A stretch of DNA of 20,681 nt. It comes from Pseudomonadota bacterium (lineage in GTDB: Bacteria > Pseudomonadota > Gammaproteobacteria > Burkholderiales > Burkholderiaceae_D). A program made the position numbers and the translations under genes. The stretch's first letter is position 1. Every line of letters begins with the position of its first letter. This document shows positions 1 to 6,793 of this stretch, piece after piece. Below the pieces are notes generated by a model. The model searched no databases. It was not told the DNA's origin and was given only the letters and a program-made list of their open reading frames with translations. The DNA is taken from NCBI GenBank assembly GCA_023392035.1, contig JAEVZY010000130.1, forward strand, positions 1 through 20,681. Direction: 5' to 3'.

Positions 1-95
1 GTGCATTGAGTTACCGGGTGCAAGGCGGTCAGATTGAGGTCGAGGCCCGCAAGGGAGAAATCCTCTACTCGCTGCCCCTGGCAGAGCTGGCATAA
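1..95 (+). CDS. C-terminal fragment of an unidentified protein
   Basis: An open frame enters from the left edge (first full codon at 3) and ends with TAA at 93-95. The 30 visible residues end in ILYSLPLAELA and resemble the end of a small beta-rich domain. The stop lies 5 bases before the ATG of the next gene, so the two could be co-transcribed. The fragment is too short to assign a family. That it is coding rests on the uninterrupted frame, the codon use and the tight spacing. Confidence 0.45.
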   Translation, partial: ALSYRVQGGQIEVEARKGEILYSLPLAELA

Positions 96-100
96 GCAAG

Positions 101-919
101 ATGCCGCGCGCATCCGGGCTAGAATCCCTGCCCATGATTCCATCACCCTTCATTGAAGCCCTGCGGCTGGCCGACCCCTCCTGGCATTCCATTCTCCTGC
201 GCGCGCTGGAGGCGGTGAACGCAGCCGATCCTGCTTACTTGCCGGCCCTGGCCGCCAGCGACTATCTGCCCACCCAAGGCCGCCTGTTCGCGGCATTCCG
301 CCAGCCCTTGCAGGAAATCCGCTATGTGTTGGTAGGCGAGGGCCCTTATCCGCGCGCGCAAAGTGCAACCGGTTTGTGCTTCATGGATGGAGCGGTCGGC
401 GCACTGTGGTCGGAGAAAGGTTTGTCCAAGGAAGTCAATCGCGCCACCTCACTGCGCAACTTCATGAAGATGCTGCTGGTGGCCGAGGGCAGTCTGCGCC
501 TGGAGGCCTGCAATGGCGAGGCGCTGGCCCAGGCTTCGGCGCGCGCCCGCGCCCCGGGCAGCGGCTATTGCCAGACGCTGGCCGAAATCGAAGGCTCCCT
601 GCACGCCCATGGCTTCCTGTTGCTCAATGCCTCCCTGGTCTACCGGCCGGAAGTGCCGCCGCTCAAGGATGGCCGCGCCTGGAAGCCATTTTTCCAGATC
701 GTGCTGGATGCGCTGGCGGAGCGCCCCGGCATGCAGGCGCCGACTTTGGTGTTGTGGGGAAAAGTCGCTGAACTGGTGAGCGGCTTGCACGGCGCGGAAC
801 GCTTTCCCAAGTTGGTGGCCGAACATCCCTACAACCTGTCTTTCATCGGCAATACCGGCATGCAAGAGTTTTTCGCACGCTTGCGGCTATTGCATTGCCG
901 CGACGAGGCGCTCACTTAG
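101..919 (+). CDS. Uracil-DNA glycosylase superfamily protein with degenerate active site
   Basis: A 272-residue protein with the layout of family-1 uracil-DNA glycosylases, which excise uracil from DNA. Recognisable blocks are VLVGEGPYP (76-84) followed by SATGLCF (88-94), the counterpart of the water-activating GQDPYH loop; LLLNASLVYR (173-182), matching LLLNTVLTVR; APTLVLWGK (213-221), matching the LLWG strand; and EHPYNLSF (241-248), matching the HPSPLS leucine loop. The motif order and spacing fit the fold. However, the catalytic Asp of GQDPYH is Gly and its His is Pro, while the second catalytic His (H242) is kept. Classical uracil excision is therefore doubtful. It may be a divergent glycosylase or a DNA-binding paralogue. 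Neither the ATG at 101 nor the in-frame ATG at 134 has a good Shine-Dalgarno, so the start is uncertain. Confidence 0.75.
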   Translation: MPRASGLESLPMIPSPFIEALRLADPSWHSILLRALEAVNAADPAYLPALAASDYLPTQGRLFAAFRQPLQEIRYVLVGEGPYPRAQSATGLCFMDGAVGALWSEKGLSKEVNRATSLRNFMKMLLVAEGSLRLEACNGEALAQASARARAPGSGYCQTLAEIEGSLHAHGFLLLNASLVYRPEVPPLKDGRAWKPFFQIVLDALAERPGMQAPTLVLWGKVAELVSGLHGAERFPKLVAEHPYNLSFIGNTGMQEFFARLRLLHCRDEALT

Positions 920-1000
920 GCGCGACTCTTACCTTCATGAAATAATGTTATGGCGCGCTCCGATGTCGCCTAACAATTATTGAGAGATGTTCCCCGCTTA

Positions 1001-1025
1001 GTACCTGACAAACTTAGTCGGGTTT
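1001..1025 (+). promoter_or_regulatory. IscR type-1 operator, upstream copy
   Basis: A 25-base near-palindrome containing CCTGAC and GTCGGG half-sites separated by 7 bases. By eye it matches the E. coli type-1 IscR consensus (ATASYYGACTRWWWYAGTCRRSTAT) at about 21 of 25 positions. It overlaps the presumed -35 element, a position that would let [2Fe-2S]-IscR block RNA polymerase. The assignment rests on the match plus its place just upstream of iscR. Confidence 0.75.
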
Positions 1026-1034
1026 TGCTATACT
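1005..1034 (+). promoter_or_regulatory. Sigma-70 promoter of the isc operon
   Basis: The -35 is CTGACA (1005-1010) and the -10 is TATACT (1029-1034), separated by 18 bases. This predicts a start near 1041 and a leader of about 37 bases before the iscR ATG. Both hexamers are embedded in or touch the two IscR-type operators, as expected for autorepression. Confidence 0.7.
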
Positions 1035-1054
1035 CGACCAAAATGCTAGGGAAT
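1030..1054 (+). promoter_or_regulatory. IscR type-1 operator, downstream copy
   Basis: A second 25-base element beginning ATACTCGACC and ending TAGGGAAT, matching the type-1 IscR consensus at about 20 of 25 positions. It overlaps the -10 and the predicted start. Its centre is 29 bases from that of the upstream copy, so dimers on both would lie on nearly the same side of the helix. Confidence 0.72.
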
Positions 1055-1077
1055 TGGGTTTATTTGCGGGAAGCACA

Positions 1078-1563
1078 ATGCGATTGACGACCAAAGGAAG
1101 ATTTGCAGTCACCGCCATGATCGATCTGGCCATGCGACAGGACAAGGGGCCGGTGACCTTGGCCGGCATCAGCCAGCGACAGGAGATCTCCCTGTCGTAC
1201 CTTGAGCAATTGTTCGGCAAGCTGCGCCGCCATGAAATCGTGGAATCGGTGCGCGGTCCGGGCGGCGGCTACACCTTGGCACGCAAGATGGAAAACGTGA
1301 CCGTGGCCGACATCATCATTGCCGTCGATGAACCGCTGGATGCGACCCAATGCGGCGGCAAGGAAAACTGCCATACCGCCAATGACGAGGGCAACACGCG
1401 CTGCATGACGCATGACCTGTGGGCCACCCTCAACGCCAAGATGGTGGATTACCTCGATTCGGTTTCCCTGCGCGACCTGGTCGAGCAGCAAAGATTGAAG
1501 CAGACACATTCTGAACAGTCGGTAGTCAAGATGCACCGACCCAACAACACGGCAGCCGCCTGA
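1078..1563 (+). CDS. iscR: Fe-S cluster-sensing transcriptional regulator IscR
   Basis: Rrf2-family regulator of 161 residues. It represses the isc operon when it holds a [2Fe-2S] cluster and controls other Fe-S genes. The N-terminal winged helix (MRLTTKGRF, then YLEQLFGKLR, then VRGPGGGYTLAR) is characteristic. Cluster ligands are C92, C98, C109 and H112. The C98-C109 interval is five residues longer than the E. coli 92/98/104/107 pattern. I chose the ATG at 1078 because it gives the conserved MRLTTKGRF start and has GGGAAG about 5 bases upstream; a TTG at 1054 would add eight unlikely residues and fall inside the operator. First gene of the isc operon, 22 bases before iscS. Confidence 0.97.
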   Translation: MRLTTKGRFAVTAMIDLAMRQDKGPVTLAGISQRQEISLSYLEQLFGKLRRHEIVESVRGPGGGYTLARKMENVTVADIIIAVDEPLDATQCGGKENCHTANDEGNTRCMTHDLWATLNAKMVDYLDSVSLRDLVEQQRLKQTHSEQSVVKMHRPNNTAAA

Positions 1564-1585
1564 GCTAGAAAACGGAATCTGGAAC

Positions 1586-2839
1586 ATGAACGCCCCCCTG
1601 ACCAAAAGCCTGCTGGACACCCTGAAGGCTCCGCATTTCCCGGTCTACCTGGACTACTCCGCCACCACGCCGATCGACCCGCGCGTGGCGGACAAGATGA
1701 TTCCCTATCTGCGCGAGCAGTTCGGCAATCCGGCTTCGCGCAGCCACATGTATGGCTGGGAAGCCGAGAAAGCGGTGGAAGAAGCGCGCGGCCACGTGGC
1801 CGCGCTGGTGAATGCCGACCCGCGCGAAATCATCTGGACTTCCGGCGCCACCGAGGGCAACAACCTCGCCATCAAGGGCGCGGCGCATTTCTACAAGACC
1901 AAGGGCAAGCACATCATCACCGTCAAGACCGAGCACAAAGCCGTGCTGGACACGATGCGTGAACTGGAGCGCCAGGGTTTTGAAGCGACTTACCTGCAGC
2001 CGGGCGACGATGGCCTGATCACCGCCAAGCAAGTGGAAGAGGCGATGCGTCCGGACACCATCCTGGTCTCGGTGATGCTGGTGAATAACGAGATCGGCGT
2101 GATTCAACCGATCGATGAAATCGGCGAACTGTGCCGCGCCAAGGGCGTGATTTTCCACAGCGACGCCGCCCAGGCCACTGGCAAAGTGCACATCGACCTG
2201 GCCAAGACCAAGGTTGACCTGATGACTTTTACGGCCCACAAGACCTATGGCCCGAAAGGCATCGGTGCGCTGTATGTGCGCCGCAAGCCGCGCGTGCGTA
2301 TCGAGGCGCAGATGCATGGCGGCGGTCATGAGCGCGGCTTGCGTTCCGGCACCCTGGCCACGCACCAGATTGTTGGCATGGGCGAAGCTTTCCGCTTGGC
2401 CAAGGAAGAGATGGATGAAGAAATCGTCCGCATCCGCGGCTTGCGCGATCGCCTGGCCAAAGGCCTGACGGAAATGGAAGAGGTGTATATCAACGGCGAC
2501 ATGGAACATCGCGTGCCGCACAACCTCAATGTCAGTTTCAACTTCGTGGAAGGCGAGTCGCTGATCATGGCGATCAAGGATGTGGCGGTGTCTTCCGGCT
2601 CGGCCTGCACCTCGGCCAGCCTGGAACCCTCTTACGTGCTGCGTGCCCTGGGTCGCAGCGACGAGTTGGCGCACAGCTCGATCCGCTTCACCTTCGGCCG
2701 CTTTACCACCGAGGAAGACGTGGACTTCACCATCCGCCTCATCAAGGAAAAAGTCGGCAAGCTGCGCGAACTGTCGCCGCTGTGGGAAATGTACAAGGAC
2801 GGGGTCGATATCAATTCGATCCAGTGGGCCGCTCACTAA
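1586..2839 (+). CDS. iscS: Cysteine desulfurase IscS
   Basis: PLP-dependent class-V aminotransferase-fold enzyme of 417 residues. It converts cysteine to alanine and passes the sulfur as persulfide to IscU and other acceptors. The PLP lysine is K219 in TAHKTYGPKG, the PLP-stacking histidine is H117 in TEHKAV, and the mobile-loop catalytic cysteine is C341 in SSGSACTSASLEPS. All are shifted by +13 from E. coli IscS (K206, H104, C328), consistent with a longer N-terminus here. The SSGSACTS loop marks group-I IscS rather than SufS. It lies between iscR and iscU in the isc operon and ends with the HSSIRFTFGRFTTEEDVD region typical of the family. Confidence 0.97.
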   Translation: MNAPLTKSLLDTLKAPHFPVYLDYSATTPIDPRVADKMIPYLREQFGNPASRSHMYGWEAEKAVEEARGHVAALVNADPREIIWTSGATEGNNLAIKGAAHFYKTKGKHIITVKTEHKAVLDTMRELERQGFEATYLQPGDDGLITAKQVEEAMRPDTILVSVMLVNNEIGVIQPIDEIGELCRAKGVIFHSDAAQATGKVHIDLAKTKVDLMTFTAHKTYGPKGIGALYVRRKPRVRIEAQMHGGGHERGLRSGTLATHQIVGMGEAFRLAKEEMDEEIVRIRGLRDRLAKGLTEMEEVYINGDMEHRVPHNLNVSFNFVEGESLIMAIKDVAVSSGSACTSASLEPSYVLRALGRSDELAHSSIRFTFGRFTTEEDVDFTIRLIKEKVGKLRELSPLWEMYKDGVDINSIQWAAH

Positions 2840-2884
2840 GCAGCACGCTCAGCACGCACCGATCACGGAATCAGGAGAAACCAA

Positions 2885-3289
2885 ATGGCTTATTCGGACA
2901 AAGTACTGGACCACTATGAAAACCCGCGCAACGTGGGTTCCTTCAAGAAAGACGACGAAACCGTCGGCACCGGCATGGTTGGCGCGCCGGCTTGCGGCGA
3001 CGTCATGAAATTGCAGATCAAGGTCGGCGCCGATGGCGTGATCGAAGACGCGAAGTTCAAGACCTATGGCTGCGGCTCGGCGATTGCTTCCTCTTCGCTG
3101 GTGACCGAGTGGGTCAAGGGCAAGACGCTCGACCAGGCGCTGGAAATCAAGAACACCCAGATCGCCGAAGAACTGGCCTTGCCGCCGGTGAAAATCCACT
3201 GCTCGATCCTGGCCGAAGACGCCATCAAGGCAGCCGTGCAGGATTACAAGACGCGTCACGCAGAGGCTGCCGAAACCAAGGCTGCCTGA
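2885..3289 (+). CDS. iscU: Fe-S cluster assembly scaffold IscU
   Basis: Scaffold of 134 residues on which the nascent [2Fe-2S] cluster is built. The conserved ligands C37, D39, C63, H105 and C106 are all present. The HscA recognition motif LPPVK sits at 99-103, immediately before the third cysteine. The start MAYSDKVLDHYENPRNVGS is the standard family N-terminus, and AGGAGA lies about 6 bases before the ATG. It follows iscS after 45 bases and precedes iscA by 21 bases. The C-terminus carries a short Ala/Glu-rich tail (AEAAETKAA), slightly longer than in E. coli (128 residues), with no likely functional consequence. Confidence 0.97.
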   Translation: MAYSDKVLDHYENPRNVGSFKKDDETVGTGMVGAPACGDVMKLQIKVGADGVIEDAKFKTYGCGSAIASSSLVTEWVKGKTLDQALEIKNTQIAEELALPPVKIHCSILAEDAIKAAVQDYKTRHAEAAETKAA

Positions 3290-3310
3290 TCGACAGACAC
3301 AGGATTCGAC

Positions 3311-3634
3311 ATGGCTATTACCCTGACTGAAAAAGCTGCCAAACACGTCAGCCGCTACATCGACCGGCGTGGCAAGGGCATAGGCTTGCGCCTGGGCGTG
3401 CGCACCACCGGTTGCTCCGGCCTGGCCTACAAGCTCGAGTACGTGGATGAAGTCAGCGCCGAAGACCAGGTCTTTGAATCGCATGGCATCAAGGTCTATG
3501 TCGATCCCAAGAGCATGCCCTACGTCGACGGTACCGAACTCGACTTTGCGCGCGAGGGTTTGAACGAAGGATTTCGCTTCAACAATCCCAATGTGCAGGA
3601 CGAGTGCGGTTGCGGAGAAAGCTTCCGCATCTGA
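3311..3634 (+). CDS. iscA: Fe-S cluster carrier IscA
   Basis: A-type carrier of 107 residues that accepts clusters or iron and delivers them to target proteins, especially [4Fe-4S] enzymes. The three invariant cysteines are C35 in RTTGCSGLAY and C99/C101 in the C-terminal DECGCGESF. Length and motifs match E. coli IscA (107 residues), and operon position separates it from ErpA and SufA. AGGA precedes the ATG by about 7 bases. The stop is 8 bases before the hscB start. Confidence 0.97.
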   Translation: MAITLTEKAAKHVSRYIDRRGKGIGLRLGVRTTGCSGLAYKLEYVDEVSAEDQVFESHGIKVYVDPKSMPYVDGTELDFAREGLNEGFRFNNPNVQDECGCGESFRI

Positions 3635-3642
3635 GGAAAGCT

Positions 3643-4158
3643 GTGCAAAACCATTTCGAGCTGTTCCATCTGCCCCAGCGCTTTGCGATCGATCTGCAAA
3701 TGCTGGAAGAGGCCTACCGCGAGGTGCAGAACCAGGTTCACCCTGACAAGTTCGCCACCGCGCCGGATGCCGAACGGCGAGTGGCGATGCAATGGGCCAC
3801 GCGGGCCAACGAGGCTTACCAGACCCTGAAGAATCCCTTCAAGCGTGCCGCCTATCTTTGCGAGCTGCATGGCGTGGACCTGGAAACTGAATCCAACACC
3901 GCCATGCCGCGCGAATTTTTGATGCAGCAAATGGAATGGCGCGAGGCGCTGGACGAAGCACGCGACGCCCGCGACTTGTCCGCGCTGGAAGACCTGGCCG
4001 ATGAAATGCAGGCCACGGTCAAGCGGCAACTGCTGCGCATCGGCGGCCAAATCGAAGGCGAAGATTTCGAAAGCGCGGCGCAAGGCGTGCGCCAATTGAT
4101 GTTCCTGGAAAAATTCGGCAGTGAAGTCGCGCGCGTTGCGGACGGCCTGGCCGACTGA
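3643..4158 (+). CDS. hscB: J-domain co-chaperone HscB
   Basis: Co-chaperone of 171 residues that escorts IscU to HscA and stimulates its ATPase. The N-terminal J domain contains HPDKF with the HPD triad at 33-35, and the C-terminal three-helix region (EFLMQQMEWREALDEA) forms the IscU-binding face. I chose the GTG at 3643: it is preceded by GAGGAAAG at the right distance, yields the family start QNHFELFHLP, and gives exactly the E. coli length. The longer in-frame GTG at 3604 would overlap iscA and add 13 atypical residues. It is followed after 5 bases by hscA. Confidence 0.95.
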   Translation: MQNHFELFHLPQRFAIDLQMLEEAYREVQNQVHPDKFATAPDAERRVAMQWATRANEAYQTLKNPFKRAAYLCELHGVDLETESNTAMPREFLMQQMEWREALDEARDARDLSALEDLADEMQATVKRQLLRIGGQIEGEDFESAAQGVRQLMFLEKFGSEVARVADGLAD

Positions 4159-4163
4159 GGGTT

Positions 4164-6029
4164 ATGGCATTACTGCAGATTTCCGAGCCCGGCATGTCAA
4201 CCGCCCCGCACCAGCGGCGGCTGGCGGTGGGCATAGACCTCGGCACCACCAATTCGCTGGTTGCCACCGTGCGCAACAGCATTCCCGAAGTGCTGGACGA
4301 CGAGCAGGGCCATTCGCTGCTGCCGTCCGTGGTGCGCTATCTGCCCAACGGCCATGCCCATATCGGCTACAAGGCCCAGGCCGAGCAGACCACCGATCCG
4401 CGCAATACCATCGTTTCGGTCAAGCGCTTCATGGGACGGGGCCTGAAAGACATCGCCTACGTCGAAAACCTGCCGTATGACTTTGTCGACGGCCAGGGCA
4501 TGGTGCAATTGCGTACCGTGGCCGGCGTCAAGAGCCCGGTGGAAGTCTCGGCGCAAATCCTGGCCACGCTGCGCCAGCGCGCCGAAGACGTGCTGGGCGA
4601 CGAGCTGGTGGGCGCCGTGATCACGGTGCCGGCGTATTTCGACGATGCCCAGCGCCAGGCCACCAAGGACGCGGCCCAATTGGCCGGCCTGAATGTCCTG
4701 CGCCTGCTCAACGAACCGACCGCGGCCGCCATCGCCTATGGCCTGGACCATGGCAGCGAAGGGCGCTATGCCGTGTTCGACCTGGGCGGCGGCACCTTCG
4801 ACATTTCCATCCTGCGGCTCACCCGCGGCGTGTTCGAAGTGCTGGCCACCGGCGGCGATTCGGCCCTGGGCGGCGACGACTTCGACCACCGCCTGATGTG
4901 CTGGATGATAGAGCAGGCCCGCCTGTCGCCGCTGTCGGACGAAGACACCCGCCTGTTGATGGTGAAGGCGCGCGAAGCCAAGGAACTGCTGTCCTCCAAT
5001 TCCAGCACCAATATCGATGCCCGGCTGACCAGCGGCGAGGAAGTGCATCTGACGCTTTCGGCCCAGGAGTTTGCCAACATCACCCAGCACCTGATCGCCA
5101 AGACCCTGACCCCGACCCGGCGCGCCGTGCGCGATGCCGGTCTGACGGTGGACGAGATCGATGGCGTGGTGCTGGTCGGCGGCGCCACCCGCATGCCGCA
5201 CCTGCGGCGCGCGGTGGGCGAGTTCTTCAAGAAGACGCCGTTGGCCAATATCGACCCCGACAAGGTGGTGGCGCTGGGCGCGGCGGTGCAGGCCAATCTG
5301 CTGGCAGGCAATCGCGCGCCGGGTGACGACTGGCTGCTGCTGGATGTGATTCCGCTCTCGCTCGGCATCGAGACCATGGGCGGCCTGGTGGAAAAAGTCA
5401 TTCCGCGCAATTCCACCATTCCCTGCGCGCGCGCCCAGGAATTCACCACCTTCAAGGATGGCCAGACCGCGATGGCGGTGCACGTGGTGCAGGGCGAGCG
5501 TGAATTGGTTTCCGATTGCCGTTCGCTGGCGCGCTTCGAATTGCGCGGCATCCCGCCCATGCCGGCTGGGGCGGCGCGTATCCGCGTCACTTACCAGGTC
5601 GATGCCGATGGTTTGCTGTCGGTCTCGGCGCGCGAACAGACTTCCGGCGTGGAAGCATCGATCGTGGTCAAGCCTTCGTATGGCCTGTCGGACGACCAGG
5701 TGGCGAAAATGCTGCAAGACTCCTTCCAGTCGGCCGACATCGACATGAAGCTGCGCGCGTTACGTGAAGAGCAGGTGGAAGCCGAACGCATCCTGCTGGC
5801 CACGCAAACGGCGCTGGACGCCGATAGCGCCTTGCTGTCCGGTGAAGAAAAGCAGCAGATCGAAGCCTTGATGACCGACTTGCGCGCCAAGGCCAAGGGC
5901 GAGGATCACCAGGCCATCAAGGACGCGGCGCAAGCGCTGGCGCATGGCACCGAAGAATTCGCGGCGCGCCGCATGGACCAAAGCGTCAGGCGCGCCCTTT
6001 CCGGCAAGCGCCTGGACGAACTGGCCTGA
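4164..6029 (+). CDS. hscA: Fe-S assembly chaperone HscA (Hsp70 family)
   Basis: Specialised Hsp70 of 621 residues that binds the LPPVK peptide of IscU and drives cluster release with ATP. The start MALLQISEPG followed by APHQRRLA is nearly identical to E. coli HscA, which fixes the ATG at 4164. The ATPase domain shows GIDLGTTNS (23-31), LLNEPTAAAIAYGLD (181-195), FDLGGGTFD (205-213) and VVLVGGATRMP. The substrate-binding domain follows, beginning around LLLDVIPLSLGIETMGG, and the helical lid ends in GKRLDELA. It is 5 residues longer than the E. coli protein. It lies 5 bases after hscB and 43 bases before fdx. Confidence 0.97.
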   Translation: MALLQISEPGMSTAPHQRRLAVGIDLGTTNSLVATVRNSIPEVLDDEQGHSLLPSVVRYLPNGHAHIGYKAQAEQTTDPRNTIVSVKRFMGRGLKDIAYVENLPYDFVDGQGMVQLRTVAGVKSPVEVSAQILATLRQRAEDVLGDELVGAVITVPAYFDDAQRQATKDAAQLAGLNVLRLLNEPTAAAIAYGLDHGSEGRYAVFDLGGGTFDISILRLTRGVFEVLATGGDSALGGDDFDHRLMCWMIEQARLSPLSDEDTRLLMVKAREAKELLSSNSSTNIDARLTSGEEVHLTLSAQEFANITQHLIAKTLTPTRRAVRDAGLTVDEIDGVVLVGGATRMPHLRRAVGEFFKKTPLANIDPDKVVALGAAVQANLLAGNRAPGDDWLLLDVIPLSLGIETMGGLVEKVIPRNSTIPCARAQEFTTFKDGQTAMAVHVVQGERELVSDCRSLARFELRGIPPMPAGAARIRVTYQVDADGLLSVSAREQTSGVEASIVVKPSYGLSDDQVAKMLQDSFQSADIDMKLRALREEQVEAERILLATQTALDADSALLSGEEKQQIEALMTDLRAKAKGEDHQAIKDAAQALAHGTEEFAARRMDQSVRRALSGKRLDELA

Positions 6030-6072
6030 GAGCTCATTGGCCCTGACCACTTATTTGAATCGGAAAGAACAA

Positions 6073-6411
6073 GTGCCCCAACTCGTCGTACTTCCCCACG
6101 CCACCCTGTGCCCCGAGGGCGCCGTCATCGAGGCTCCGCAAGGCAAATCGATCTGCGACGCCCTGCTTGAAAACGATGTCGATATTGAGCACGCCTGCGA
6201 GAAATCCTGCGCCTGCACCACTTGCCACGTGATCGTGCGCGAAGGCTTCGACTCGCTCAACGAGGCCAAGGAGAAGGAAGAAGACCTGCTGGACATGGCC
6301 TGGGGCCTGGCCCCCACATCGCGCCTGTCCTGCCAGGCCGTGGTGGGCGAGGAAGACCTGGTCATCGAGCTGCCCAAGTACACCATCAATCACGCCCGCG
6401 AGAACGGTTAA
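6073..6411 (+). CDS. fdx: [2Fe-2S] ferredoxin of the ISC system
   Basis: Adrenodoxin-type ferredoxin of 112 residues that supplies electrons for cluster assembly on IscU. The ligands C42, C48, C51 and C87 and the non-ligand C46 in ACEKSCACTTC sit at exactly the E. coli Fdx positions. I chose the GTG at 6073: GGAAAG is about 6 bases upstream and the product starts PQLVVLPHATLCPEG as in the family. No good ATG exists; the open frame extends upstream into hscA only as a shadow. It is followed after 16 bases by iscX. Confidence 0.95.
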   Translation: MPQLVVLPHATLCPEGAVIEAPQGKSICDALLENDVDIEHACEKSCACTTCHVIVREGFDSLNEAKEKEEDLLDMAWGLAPTSRLSCQAVVGEEDLVIELPKYTINHARENG

Positions 6412-6427
6412 GGTTCAAGGAGATCCC

Positions 6428-6634
6428 ATGCGTTGGACCGATGTGACCACGATTGCCGAAGAGCTGCGCGACAAGTTTCCCGAGGTCGATCCCAAGACCG
6501 TACGTTTTGTCGAGCTGCACAACTGGGTGTGCCAACTGGAAGGCTTTGACGACGATCCCCAGCGCGGTGGCGAACGCGTGCTGGAAGCGATCCAGGCCGC
6601 GTGGATTTCCGAAGCTGAAGAAGACGAAGACTGA
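6428..6634 (+). CDS. iscX: IscX (YfhJ) Fe-S assembly adaptor
   Basis: Small acidic protein of 68 residues that binds IscS and modulates its activity, and has been proposed as an iron-dependent regulator or iron donor. The MRWTDVTTIAEELRDKFPEVDP start, the conserved FVELHNWVCQLEGFDDDP core and the acidic tail (SEAEEDED) are diagnostic. AAGGAG lies about 6 bases before the ATG. It is the last recognisable isc gene; two hairpins follow it. Confidence 0.95.
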   Translation: MRWTDVTTIAEELRDKFPEVDPKTVRFVELHNWVCQLEGFDDDPQRGGERVLEAIQAAWISEAEEDED

Positions 6635-6648
6635 TTCGTCCGAAGCAG

Positions 6649-6704
6649 GCCGTCTATCGCCTCGGAAAATCGATAGATGGCTGATGAAGCGGAATATCTT
6701 CCGC
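6649..6704 (+). terminator. Pair of hairpins after the isc operon (possible transcript end)
   Basis: First inverted repeat: CCGTCTATCG (6650-6659) pairs with CGATAGATGG (6671-6680) around an 11-base loop, with one G-U pair and one extra flanking G-C pair. Second: GCGGAA (6689-6694) pairs with TTCCGC (6699-6704) around a 4-base loop. Neither has a U-tract, so intrinsic termination is uncertain; they may instead stabilise the mRNA 3' end. Confidence 0.45.
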
Positions 6705-6793
6705 CCGCTTGAACTGCATCATCGCCCGCCATCCTGAGTGCGCGGAGCTGGCCGCTATCTTGCCTGCATCGACATGCAGCGCGAGCCAGCCGA

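Noticed and set aside
3604..3642. Upstream GTG start for hscB
   Set aside because: It would overlap iscA and add residues absent from the family; the GTG at 3643 has a strong Shine-Dalgarno.
4197..5717. A 506-codon frame antisense to hscA
   Set aside because: Same reasoning: the opposite strand encodes an intact HscA, and the antisense product has shadow composition with no motif.
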